A DNA stretch of 64,000 nucleotides, taken from positions 7,688,001 to 7,752,000 of the forward strand of contig NZ_CP176395.1 of NCBI RefSeq assembly GCF_046244365.1, written 5' to 3'. Positions 16,851-24,874 of the stretch are shown here, one piece after another. Source of the DNA: Paenibacillus_V sp046244365. Its GTDB lineage: Bacteria > Bacillota > Bacilli > Paenibacillales > NBRC-103111. Made by a program: the position numbers and the translations under genes. The notes under the pieces are model-generated. The model saw only the letters and a list, made by a program, of their open reading frames with translations. It made no database searches and was not told where the DNA came from. The number at the start of each line of letters is the position of its first letter. The stretch's first letter is position 1.

Positions 16851-17735
16851 TTATAGATGTTCACCAATATGTGCAACTAATATTTTTCCATCATGTATGC
16901 TAGGCTCACCTTGGAAAAAATAAATACGATCAAATCGGTATTTAGTATCTCCGCTACTACCAGTCCCTTCTAGCTTGGTATGTGGCTCACAAACAAGTAC
17001 TATTTTTCCTCCAGAAGTTTTCGTAAACTCAAACGAAAACCGTCTTTTGGCAGAGTCACTATCACCTTCGAGCGTACATGCTATCTCTGAAGTAGTTGAG
17101 AATACTTTTAAAACTTCACCTAATTGTCTTCCCTTATACTCTCTATAAATTCCGGGAAACTGATCATTTAAAGCAGATAAATGACGTATTATTTCTCTAT
17201 TATACTCCCTAAGAGGTGCGCTTAGAGTATCTAAAGATTTTTCAACATGCTCATGGAAATGTAAGTTAGGAAAACAAAATCTTGCTGCATTTAAAAAAGC
17301 CATTTTATCATCTTCATCATAAAGATAAATTCTACGTCTTACGTGTAGATCCTCAAGATCATAGATATAATAGTACGATTCATCTGTTCTATAAAGACAA
17401 AGGAAACTAAACTCACGACTACCTTCGAAACTTTCTATTTTTGTTAAAAATGTTTGAAGTTCATTATTATCAACTTCCTCAGAAGTATTAATTATCAAAC
17501 TCAATAACCGCTGTTCATCACGCATCCTGCTGGTCTGTGTATCATATAGCCAATCACAAAGAAGTGTGACACCCTCAAATTGAATGTTGTAGATATCTTG
17601 ATTGTAATAAACACGATCACCAGCAATTTTTGCGTGTTCAGCGACTTCTTGAATAATTTCTAATCTGTTATGTAAATCTTCCTGTTCACCTGCAAGTAAA
17701 AACGAGTCATTTTGAAGACAGAGTACGAGACTCAT
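16851..17735 (-). CDS. Unrecognised third gene of the DUF262/AAA cassette
   Basis: A 294-residue protein I do not recognise. It opens with MSLVLCLQNDSFLLAGEQ, has a central strand/helix part and a compact C-terminal domain (residues ~210-294: FSFEFTKTSGGKIVLVC, then FDRIYFFQG and the ending GKILVAHIGEHL). The last segment resembles the end of many defence-island proteins that finish in a GKILI-GHIG-HL-type motif. Its ATG overlaps the ATPase stop (ATGA), with GGGGAG upstream, so it is a co-translated subunit, perhaps the effector of the cassette. Confidence 0.6.
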   Translation of the reverse strand: MSLVLCLQNDSFLLAGEQEDLHNRLEIIQEVAEHAKIAGDRVYYNQDIYNIQFEGVTLLCDWLYDTQTSRMRDEQRLLSLIINTSEEVDNNELQTFLTKIESFEGSREFSFLCLYRTDESYYYIYDLEDLHVRRRIYLYDEDDKMAFLNAARFCFPNLHFHEHVEKSLDTLSAPLREYNREIIRHLSALNDQFPGIYREYKGRQLGEVLKVFSTTSEIACTLEGDSDSAKRRFSFEFTKTSGGKIVLVCEPHTKLEGTGSSGDTKYRFDRIYFFQGEPSIHDGKILVAHIGEHL

Positions 17736-18850
17736 CTTGCACTCCCCTTCTCTCTTTTCAAGAACATAAGTTCCTTCAAATCATTTTGTTCTTGATCAAA
17801 GAAACCTACTGGCCAATCAGTTAACTCCCCATTTTCCTTAAGTTCCAGTAACTCAATACGAATACCCTCATCATCTTGTGAAAAATATTGGATGCCTAGA
17901 TCTTTTGCGCGACCTGAACGCGCCATAAAAATACGTATCCCATTAATGACGTGTTCACTATGTGTTTCAACGATCACTTGTACACCTGCTAAAGATAGCA
18001 ATGCCAAGTATCGACCTATCCTAGACTGCCCCATAGGATGTAAATGCGCTTCTGGGTTCTCCACAATAAGAACAGGGTTAGTTCCAGTAGAGAGTTTTAA
18101 CCCTGCAGTAACTATCGGTAAAGTGTAACTGATTCCGAATCCAGTGTTGGGAGGAGAACAATACCTTGTATCAGCTGCTGCATTACTAAACTTCATTGTC
18201 AATTTATTTAAATCGTTAACAGTTTCGTATTGAAACTTCAAATGCGGAAACAAAAACTGCATCCATGATTCTACTTGATGAGAAAACTTAGTTGAACTTT
18301 CATTTTGTCTAAGAGCATCATGTACTAAAGTCTTCATCGTATCAGCTAAGTATATAGAATGATAGACGAACTCACCTTGACATCCGATATCTATCCATGA
18401 ACTTGATGGCATATCCAAGGATTTTCTTGGGCCTAATCTTTCGGCATGTAGATATTGAAACTCTCCTGATAAATGATCTTCATTACTGGAACCGATCATG
18501 CCTTTTAATAAATGTGATGCATCCCTTCCATCAAAAGTAAAAGAGAATTCCTTTGTGATTTCATTAGTATCCTCTAATGTTACTTTTATTTTTGGTATTG
18601 AAGGGTTGGCAAAAACACTTGATGCTTGCCCCATCTGTAACATGAAAGGGCCGTTTATTGAGATGTCTAATTCTTGTCCAACTCCACTAGATATTCTTTC
18701 TTGTTCAATTGCTTCACGTGCTAATAAAAGGGCTTGAACTACACTTGACTTTCCACTTCCGTTAGCCCCTACTAAAACAGTGACTGGCTTTAAGTTAATT
18801 TTTTTATCTATGAAACATTTAAAATTCTCAATATTAACTGAATTTAACAT
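17732..18850 (-). CDS. AAA ATPase, DUF3696-type (OLD/SMC-like)
   Basis: A 372-residue ABC/OLD-like ATPase. Walker A is GANGSGKSS at 28-36. The C-terminal half has Walker B in IVENPEAHLHPMGQSRIG, then the D/H-loop VIVETHSEHVINGIR. The end (GELTDWPVGFFDQEQNDLKELM) is the DUF3696-type tail. It is the middle gene of three: one base after the DUF262 stop, with GGAGG inside that gene, and overlapping the next. In such cassettes the ATPase is thought to sense invading nucleic acid and license the nuclease-like partner. Confidence 0.85.
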   Translation of the reverse strand: MLNSVNIENFKCFIDKKINLKPVTVLVGANGSGKSSVVQALLLAREAIEQERISSGVGQELDISINGPFMLQMGQASSVFANPSIPKIKVTLEDTNEITKEFSFTFDGRDASHLLKGMIGSSNEDHLSGEFQYLHAERLGPRKSLDMPSSSWIDIGCQGEFVYHSIYLADTMKTLVHDALRQNESSTKFSHQVESWMQFLFPHLKFQYETVNDLNKLTMKFSNAAADTRYCSPPNTGFGISYTLPIVTAGLKLSTGTNPVLIVENPEAHLHPMGQSRIGRYLALLSLAGVQVIVETHSEHVINGIRIFMARSGRAKDLGIQYFSQDDEGIRIELLELKENGELTDWPVGFFDQEQNDLKELMFLKREKGSAR

Positions 18851-18851
18851 A

Positions 18852-19961
18852 TTAAAGTACCTCCTTTAACATACTGCGAATAGTTTTAAATTGTATATTA
18901 ATACTTGATACGCTTGCAGTAGATCTGTTTAAGGTTTGAGCAAATTCGATATTTTGATAACAAGTATCTGCGAGTTTCCTTAATACAGTATTTCCTACAT
19001 TCCTTACACTTTCTATATCATAATACGCTAGCTCAACACTCAGAGATGTAAATAGGGTTTTATTTAGTGGTTTATTTCGAGCCCTTGTTGTATCGAGTTC
19101 ATTCGGATGTATACGTCGAAATGCCAGATTCTCAAACAAGATCCTCGAATTCTGCATTGATTTTTTGAAAGCAGTTTCGTAAATATGTAAACCGTTCTCC
19201 TGCATATTAAGCAACTTCTCAAAAAACTGGTCTAAAAATTCTTCTAATCTTCTATAACTGGAAATCGTGCCATCATTCCGGTCATACGCATCATAAAATG
19301 CACAGAATCTTAAGACTAATTCTTGGAGTAACATTCGGGGGTCTTCCCTATAATTAGTTATGTATTGAAAATTAGGATCATTCACAAGATTTACAAGAAA
19401 TCTACGAACATTGTTATTTGCTATTGAATTTCTTATCTCTTGGGAATTAAGAGGTATCCCTCCAGTATTAAGCCTTCTAAACAAATCGAATTTTGCTTGT
19501 ACTGGTGTCCGTGAGTCAATTACATTAAATGTAAGATTAGCATTATATATACGTTGCTTATATTTTAAAGGAAGTTCATTAAACCTATATCCTTCACATT
19601 TCCATAAGTATTGTAGCCCTTTTAAAGTAAACCCATCATTAATAAATTCATATATAGTTGATAAACGCTGCAATCCATCTACAATTTCCCATTCAGCACT
19701 TTGATTTTCAGCAGCATAAAATATGGGTAGAGGGTACAAAAGCATTAGTGACTCAATAAGTAAAGATTTTCGTTCTGGTTCTTTCCAAACATAATGTCTT
19801 TGAAAATCTGGATACAGATTTATAGAACTCTCTTTAATCATGTTTATAATCTGCATTACTGAAACCATTCTCAGGTTAACACGAATTTGATCTATATCAA
19901 AAGGTTCATCAGAGAAATGATCATTAGAATCCCGATACTTATCAATAAAGTAGTCTGCCAA
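18852..19961 (-). CDS. DUF262 (GmrS/ParB-like) protein
   Basis: A 369-residue protein with the DUF262 fold: YPDFQRHYVWKEPERKSLLIESLM, then the hallmark IVDGLQRLSTI, which corresponds to (I/V)DGQQR in the family, and FRRLNTGGIPLNSQEIRN. DUF262 is the ParB/Srx-like NTPase or nuclease domain of GmrSD-type restriction enzymes. The C-terminal ~150 residues are helical; no HNH (DUF1524) domain is present, so any nuclease chemistry must come from DUF262 itself or a partner. The start is TTG, 7 nt after GGGGGG. It leads a tight three-gene operon. Confidence 0.85.
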   Translation of the reverse strand: MADYFIDKYRDSNDHFSDEPFDIDQIRVNLRMVSVMQIINMIKESSINLYPDFQRHYVWKEPERKSLLIESLMLLYPLPIFYAAENQSAEWEIVDGLQRLSTIYEFINDGFTLKGLQYLWKCEGYRFNELPLKYKQRIYNANLTFNVIDSRTPVQAKFDLFRRLNTGGIPLNSQEIRNSIANNNVRRFLVNLVNDPNFQYITNYREDPRMLLQELVLRFCAFYDAYDRNDGTISSYRRLEEFLDQFFEKLLNMQENGLHIYETAFKKSMQNSRILFENLAFRRIHPNELDTTRARNKPLNKTLFTSLSVELAYYDIESVRNVGNTVLRKLADTCYQNIEFAQTLNRSTASVSSINIQFKTIRSMLKEVL

Positions 19962-20194
19962 AATTCATCCCCCCTTTATTTAAATCATTGTAACATATTG
20001 GGTATTTTATTTAAATTACATTAGTATAAGCTGTTTTGAGAAAAGCACCTTTACAAATCAGTACATTTCAAATGAATTATTTCAACTTGCTTCAAATGAA
20101 GCAAGACATAGTAAAGCTAAAGTTAGACTATTAAAGAATTATTTTGTAAACGAAAAGTAACCCAGTGATGAAGGCGTGGGTTCGAGCGCTAATT
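19962..20194. other. Intergenic stretch with an orphan reading-frame tail
   Basis: It holds the DUF262 promoter region. On the plus strand a frame from about 20012 to TAA at 20157-20159 reads like the C-terminal tail of a real protein (SNELFQLASNEARHSKAKV, then RLLKNYFVNEK), with no start codon or ribosome site. It is probably a truncated gene; I cannot name it. Confidence 0.3.
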
Positions 20195-20635
20195 ATTCGA
20201 TTTAAAATTGCTTCCACGAACGGAAAGCCTTTTGACATCCGCGTCATGGTCCAAAAAACGAACAAAGGCGTCTGAGAGAGTACGGCGATCTTCACGAAAA
20301 TAGGCAAGCCGGCTAAAGTCGCGACAAACTATCACCAAGGCGGCCAGCTGAGGTATTTCCGGCAAACGTTGTCCGGAGCAGGATTCGGCAATAGCGATAT
20401 CGTACGGATTGAGGCGGAACTGAAGAATCTCGGAAAATCGGTCGGACGGCTATTCAACGGGCGTAAAAAAGGATTTCGGGAGCTTGGCCTCGACGTTACC
20501 TTGGACAAAAAAGGAAGAGCCTGGATTCTCGAGGTGAATACGAGACCCCAGTTCTATCCGTTGAAATATTTTAGGGACAAAAGCATGTATCGCCGCATTA
20601 TGTTCTACACCAAGCAATATGGAAGGAAGAAGTAA
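20195..20635 (+). pseudogene. YheC/YheD-family pseudogene, copy 1
   Basis: The C-terminal ~147 codons of a YheC/YheD-type ATP-grasp protein (endospore-coat associated in Bacillus): NGKPFDIRVMVQKTNKGV, a stop (TGA where TGG Trp is expected), then KIGKPAKVATNYHQGGQ, TLSGAGFG, KGFRELGLDVTLDKKGRAW and ILEVNTRPQFYPLKYF to the natural stop. The N-terminal part is missing and there is an internal nonsense codon. A second, differently damaged copy lies at 33.8-34.2 kb in the same orientation; both are followed by the same AAGATCTTTGGCCCGCCGGC tail. Confidence 0.85.
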
Positions 20636-20727
20636 GATCTTTGGCCCGCCGGCACTTTCGCGCAAAAAAAAGCCTACCAACGTTGGCAGGCTCCTTTTCG
20701 TTTTTGTGGATTTGGTATTTCTCCCCA

Positions 20728-21486
20728 TCACTGCTGTGCTAAACCAACATTCAAGAAAACTTTCGTCCGATCAAACTTCGGATTTGTAAAAAGCTGCTGC
20801 GGAGGACCAGATTCAACGATTTCCCCTTTATCGATAAACATGACCCGATTCGCGACTTCTCTGGCGAAGCCCATTTCATGGGTCACGACGATCATCGTCA
20901 TGTGTTCCTCTGCGAGGTTCTTCATCACCTGCATCACCTCTCCCGTCAACTCAGGGTCGAGGGCGGAGGTAGGTTCATCGAACAACAGGATTTCGGGATT
21001 CATCATGAGTGCTCGGGCAATCGCGCCCCTCTGCTTCTGGCCCCCTGAAAGCTTTGCCGGATAATCCGATGCCCGCGCGGAGAGTCCAACCTTCTCCAAT
21101 AATTCCAAGCTTCGTTTGCGAAATCCCGCCACCGGCTCACCTTTAACGATTCGCGGAGCCAGCTCCAAATTTTCTCTCACCGTAAGGTGAGGAAACAAAT
21201 TAAAATGTTGGAACACCATCCCCATCTTGGTGATCCGTTTGATTTCAGAGGGCTTGACGTAGATTCCATCTTTGACCAAAACCTCTCCTGCTACGTGAAT
21301 CGTGCCGCCATTAATCTGCTCAAGCTGAATAAGACTTCGGAGCATCGTACTTTTGCCGGAACCCGAAGGACCAATGATTGCAACAACATCTTTCTTTTCC
21401 ACTTGAAACGTCATTTGCTTCAGCACACTCAACACGCCATATGACTTACTGAGGTTAGCAACTTCAATGATTGCCACACGCGCCAT
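20728..21486 (-). CDS. Amino-acid ABC transporter ATP-binding protein (GlnQ-like)
   Basis: A 252-residue polar amino-acid importer ATPase: Walker A GPSGSGKST, Q-loop MGMVFQHFNLFPHLTV, signature LSGGQKQR, Walker B ILLFDEPTSALDPEL and H-loop VVTHEMGFA, all intact. It works on the cytoplasmic face with the adjacent permease. The start may be the ATG at 21486 or GTG three codons later, which is better spaced from AAGGG. It is the last gene of a transporter operon whose binding-protein gene has been truncated. Confidence 0.93.
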   Translation of the reverse strand: MARVAIIEVANLSKSYGVLSVLKQMTFQVEKKDVVAIIGPSGSGKSTMLRSLIQLEQINGGTIHVAGEVLVKDGIYVKPSEIKRITKMGMVFQHFNLFPHLTVRENLELAPRIVKGEPVAGFRKRSLELLEKVGLSARASDYPAKLSGGQKQRGAIARALMMNPEILLFDEPTSALDPELTGEVMQVMKNLAEEHMTMIVVTHEMGFAREVANRVMFIDKGEIVESGPPQQLFTNPKFDRTKVFLNVGLAQQ

Positions 21487-21491
21487 CCCTT

Positions 21492-22130
21492 TTATTCAAA
21501 TTTAAATCTTCGCTCCAGCCATTTAAAAAACACCGTTAGCAGAAGTGTCATGATCAAATAAATAATGCCCGCGTAAAAGAAAGGCATAATGGTGAAGTCA
21601 CGATTGACCGCCGTCTGAACGGCAACAGCATAAAGCAGCGCAGTATCTTTAATCAGCGTAATCGACTCATTGGATACCGCAGGCAAGACGACTCGAAACA
21701 TTTGAGGCAGGATGATTCGGGTCATGGTCTGCCATTTGCTAAAACCTAACACCTGCGAAGCCTCATATTGGCCTTTATCAATCGCAAGCAAACCGCCTCT
21801 AAAAATTTCGGCAAAAAAAGCGGCATAGTTCAGAGTAAAACCTAAACAGGCAGCGGTAAATCGGTCCAGCACCAAAAATTGTCTGACCCCCGGCAGCATG
21901 GGAAGTCCAAAGCAAATCACGAGCAATTGCAGCAAAAGCGGCGTTCCGCGCATGATATAAATATACGTATGAGCCAGCCACGCAATCGGTCGGTTACTGC
22001 TTTTCACCGCTAATGTAAGGACAAAACCTAACGGGATGGACACCACAATGGCAATTAAAAACAAAAGGACCGTCATTTGAGCCCCTTCCAGCATAGGGAT
22101 GACTATCGAAGTGAAAGAATCAGCTGACAT
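21492..22130 (-). CDS. Amino-acid ABC transporter permease (HisM/GlnP family)
   Basis: A 212-residue inner-membrane permease with about five membrane helices, the family N-terminal GAQMTVLLFLIAIVVSIPLG and the EAA loop EIFRGGLLAIDKGQYEASQ. The ATG at 22130 lies 9 nt after GGGGG (a TTG precedes it directly). It pairs with the downstream ATPase. It is probably transcribed from wherever the broken binding-protein gene now gets its promoter. Confidence 0.92.
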   Translation of the reverse strand: MSADSFTSIVIPMLEGAQMTVLLFLIAIVVSIPLGFVLTLAVKSSNRPIAWLAHTYIYIMRGTPLLLQLLVICFGLPMLPGVRQFLVLDRFTAACLGFTLNYAAFFAEIFRGGLLAIDKGQYEASQVLGFSKWQTMTRIILPQMFRVVLPAVSNESITLIKDTALLYAVAVQTAVNRDFTIMPFFYAGIIYLIMTLLLTVFFKWLERRFKFE

Positions 22131-22207
22131 CAAAAAATACCCCCAAAAACAAAACCGGGATTTCCCAAAAGGAAATCCGATTTTGCCTTATCTTCATTCG
22201 CTTACGT

Positions 22208-22435
22208 TTACTTCAATACTTTATCTTCACCAAACCACTTTTGCGAAATTTTAGCAGCTTCGCAGTCTTGGTTCATCTCGTCAAGGGCTTTTTGCAGCTT
22301 TTGAAGCAGTGCCTCATTGCCTTTCTTCACGCCAACTCCGTATTCTTCAGGAGCCAGCGATTCATCAAGCAGCTTGAAGGTTCCCTTTTCTTTGGACATG
22401 TAGTACTCGCTGATCCGCAGCTTGAAGTGATTCTT
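22208..22435 (-). pseudogene. Truncated amino-acid-binding protein of the ABC transporter
   Basis: Only the C-terminal ~75 residues of an extracellular solute-binding protein remain: ISEYYMSKEKG, LAPEEYGVGVKKGNEALLQK, LQKALDEMNQ, ISQKWFGEDKVLK. It is followed 78 bases on by the permease gene, in the usual binding-protein/permease/ATPase order. The signal peptide and first lobe are gone; the sequence upstream (22436-22546) is unrelated. The break is next to the terminator and rlmD remnant that close the Wadjet-like segment. Confidence 0.8.
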
Positions 22436-22545
22436 GACTCCTTCTCTACGCCTCGACCCTACCAATGATCGTGCCGTCATTTCCTTTTGCTGTACAGAAG
22501 CCTGATTGAACACCTTGAGCCAGTTCGGGATGTGATGTATAAACA

Positions 22546-22575
22546 AAAGCCCGAACTCGGAAAAGTTCGGGCTTT
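22546..22575 (-). terminator. Terminator closing the Wadjet-like operon
   Basis: AAAGCCCGAACT pairs perfectly with AGTTCGGGCTTT around a 6-nt loop; on the minus strand TTTTGTTT follows. It lies 35 bases beyond the rlmD-like remnant, the place an rlmD terminator would occupy. Confidence 0.9.
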
Positions 22576-22609
22576 CAGGCTACTAAAATCAGGTAAATGT
22601 GGCTTCAAA

Positions 22610-22648
22610 TCAATACTCCCTAACCAGCAACACACAGCATTCAACATG
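22610..22648 (-). repeat. rlmD 3'-end remnant A
   Basis: The minus strand encodes HVECCVLLVREY-stop, matching the last residues of RlmD (HVECCSLLVRKD-stop in the intact gene at 53,629). There is no rlmD sequence upstream of it. It sits between the kinase-chimera stop and a strong terminator, i.e. it keeps the layout of an rlmD gene end. Confidence 0.75.
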
Positions 22649-22716
22649 AGTGATTTGTGTTACGTCCCCACTTCAGTAGTCCGTAATAAAGGACACTGTT
22701 TTCGCTCTTTTGTTCT

Positions 22717-24837
22717 TTAATAGTCATTTAAAACGAAACGTATATCGGATGGATAGTGAGTATCTTTCAAAAGACTAATTAATAAATCGTGATAAGTTGA
22801 AAATTCCTTCTCAATTATATTTGCTATTTGTTGCGAAAGTTTTCCTTGACTTACCAACGGGCTCATAGTATCCACAAGTATAGTTTGAGCTAAGGGATTC
22901 TTCTTTTCTAGTGCAATTATTAATAACAGATTTAAAGAGTATATTTGAAGTACTAAATTTTGTACCCCTTTATAAATTCCACTTATAAGTATAGAAATGC
23001 GATTCCACTCCTCTTCGTTACAATCTATCGCTCTAGAAATATTCTCTATTGCTATATGCATAAAAGGAATCATTACCGTTTCATTTTTTGTGCATTCCGT
23101 CAGAACATCAGTCGGAATAGATAAGAAAGGTCTAATGAACTTTCCAAGAACTTGATCTGGCTGTTCAACTTGAACTGCAGGCAGACATTTTAACACATGA
23201 TTCACATCGACGCGAAGATCTTTGAATTCATAAGTCTTTAAACTACCAAATGAATAATTACTTTGAGCTGAACTATTAATTAAGTCCTCCATTAATTCCT
23301 GAATGGTTTGATACCGCTTGGAACGATCCTCCTCCATTGCTTTCCCAACAATAGGCTGATATTTAATAAATGATGTGAATCTTTGCTCCGGTGACTTACC
23401 ACTAATCAGGAAATAAAGTAAGGCCCCTAGCGAATAAATATCAGATAGAGCATCAGCATTTTTCAGGCTTTTCTTTTGCTCTGGGGCAGTAAACGCTTCT
23501 CTTCCATACGACATATTAGAATGTCTTGTGATTGAAGAAATCGTTCGGTGATCTTTGGCCAAACCAAAATCAGCGACCTTTGCCAATCTATTCCCGTCAC
23601 TTTGGGGAAATAACAAGATATTATGAGGAGCTAAATCCCGATGACTGATTTTATAGTCATGAAGATGAGCCACGCCATAAAGTATATCTTTAAATATACT
23701 TAATTTTGTTTCCTCTGACACGGTAGGATTCAGCACTAACCATTTCTCTAAAGAAGTCTCTGCCAATGGCATTGTAAACAAAACAGGATCATGTTCAAAC
23801 TGTACTTTGTCAATTTCTACTATGTTATGATGAGATATCTTTTCTCGTAAAAGTCTAACCTCTCTTTTAAATCGCAGTAAGTAATCCTCCCCTTCTTTTC
23901 CATACCGTTGTAGAAAAACCGATTTCTCAAAAAGTACTTTGCATGCCATTTCTCTTTTGGCAATCGGATCAAAAATTCTATGTACTTCTGCAAATGCACC
24001 TGATCCAATATTTTCCAAAGGAATTAATTGATTTTTGTAATTTTCGCCATTTTGACTTTCTGAAATCCACAAACGATGAGCTAATTTATTGGACTCCGGA
24101 CAGAACAAGATGCGATACCCATGTAAAATATCTTTGATCTGTTCTTCATCTGGGTTTGAAATGATGTCCGCTCCTTTGTCCAAACAATTTAACACTTGTA
24201 ATGCAAATAACATCATCTTGCCGCCATCCGACTTAGGAACTAAAGCATGAAAATCATCTGTAAGCTTATGGGCAAGTATAGGCAAAAAGATATCGTTACT
24301 TAAAGGCAACTGGTCAAAAAGTTTATTCATTAGAATAAGTAATTGCCTAAGTAAATTGGGGTTCTTCTTAAACATGAAATGAATAAATGGTGCATTTAGA
24401 TAGTTTGTTATGAACGAAACATATCTATAGAACGGACTTTCTATTTTAGTTTGGCTCAAAAAAGTTTGAAAGAACTGTTCCTTCTCTTTATCAAAATTGC
24501 GTTTATCTTCGCTTCTGGACGTTAATTGACCCCCAAAATATATTTGTAAAAGATCATTCATATCGTGAGCTTCAAATGAATCCTTATACTTTGTTTTCAT
24601 AATAGCTCTCTCAAATTTTGCTGCGGTAATCATGATTGGTTCGTCATTCCTGTATACTTCACCGAAGAAACCTTCTAACGTTTGCAGTTCATATTGTGAT
24701 GGATTGACAAGAATGACTTTGGTGCCCTTACCAATTCTCCCGTAACTTCGGTATTTCTCCCGAAAAAGTGAAAACAAAATACTAAATCCTTTTTCATTTC
24801 GAAAGATCTGAACCAGTTCCTGTAATGAAGACTCCAT
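22717..24837 (-). CDS. JetD-N / Ser-Thr protein kinase chimera (Wadjet III-like operon)
   Basis: A 706-residue protein in the position of the Wadjet nuclease JetD. Residues 1-~222 look like the N-terminal TIGR02679/DUF3323 module of type III JetD: FREKYRSYGRIGKGTKVIL, LQTLEGFFGE, KFERAIMKTKY, DLLQIYFGGQL, then LPILAHKLTDDFHALVP. The Toprim (DUF2399) half is absent. Residues ~270-525 are instead a Hanks-type kinase: GSGAFAEV (278-285), K300, E326, HRDLAPHN (399-406), DFG (423-425), APE (451-453), D466 and R508, all catalytic residues present. Residues 525-706 are helical and unrecognised. No membrane segment. AGAGGAAG precedes the ATG, 37 bp after jetC. Kinase identity is near certain; the JetD-N assignment is from remembered family features. 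Confidence 0.85.
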   Translation of the reverse strand: MESSLQELVQIFRNEKGFSILFSLFREKYRSYGRIGKGTKVILVNPSQYELQTLEGFFGEVYRNDEPIMITAAKFERAIMKTKYKDSFEAHDMNDLLQIYFGGQLTSRSEDKRNFDKEKEQFFQTFLSQTKIESPFYRYVSFITNYLNAPFIHFMFKKNPNLLRQLLILMNKLFDQLPLSNDIFLPILAHKLTDDFHALVPKSDGGKMMLFALQVLNCLDKGADIISNPDEEQIKDILHGYRILFCPESNKLAHRLWISESQNGENYKNQLIPLENIGSGAFAEVHRIFDPIAKREMACKVLFEKSVFLQRYGKEGEDYLLRFKREVRLLREKISHHNIVEIDKVQFEHDPVLFTMPLAETSLEKWLVLNPTVSEETKLSIFKDILYGVAHLHDYKISHRDLAPHNILLFPQSDGNRLAKVADFGLAKDHRTISSITRHSNMSYGREAFTAPEQKKSLKNADALSDIYSLGALLYFLISGKSPEQRFTSFIKYQPIVGKAMEEDRSKRYQTIQELMEDLINSSAQSNYSFGSLKTYEFKDLRVDVNHVLKCLPAVQVEQPDQVLGKFIRPFLSIPTDVLTECTKNETVMIPFMHIAIENISRAIDCNEEEWNRISILISGIYKGVQNLVLQIYSLNLLLIIALEKKNPLAQTILVDTMSPLVSQGKLSQQIANIIEKEFSTYHDLLISLLKDTHYPSDIRFVLNDY

Positions 24838-24874
24838 AAAACACTTCCTCTAAAGATTTAATGGCTTTCTTTAG

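Noticed and set aside
20160..20200. GTGGGTTCGAGCGC resembling a tRNA T-arm
   Set aside because: No acceptor or anticodon stem can be formed around it; it lies at the edge of the YheC/YheD pseudogene.
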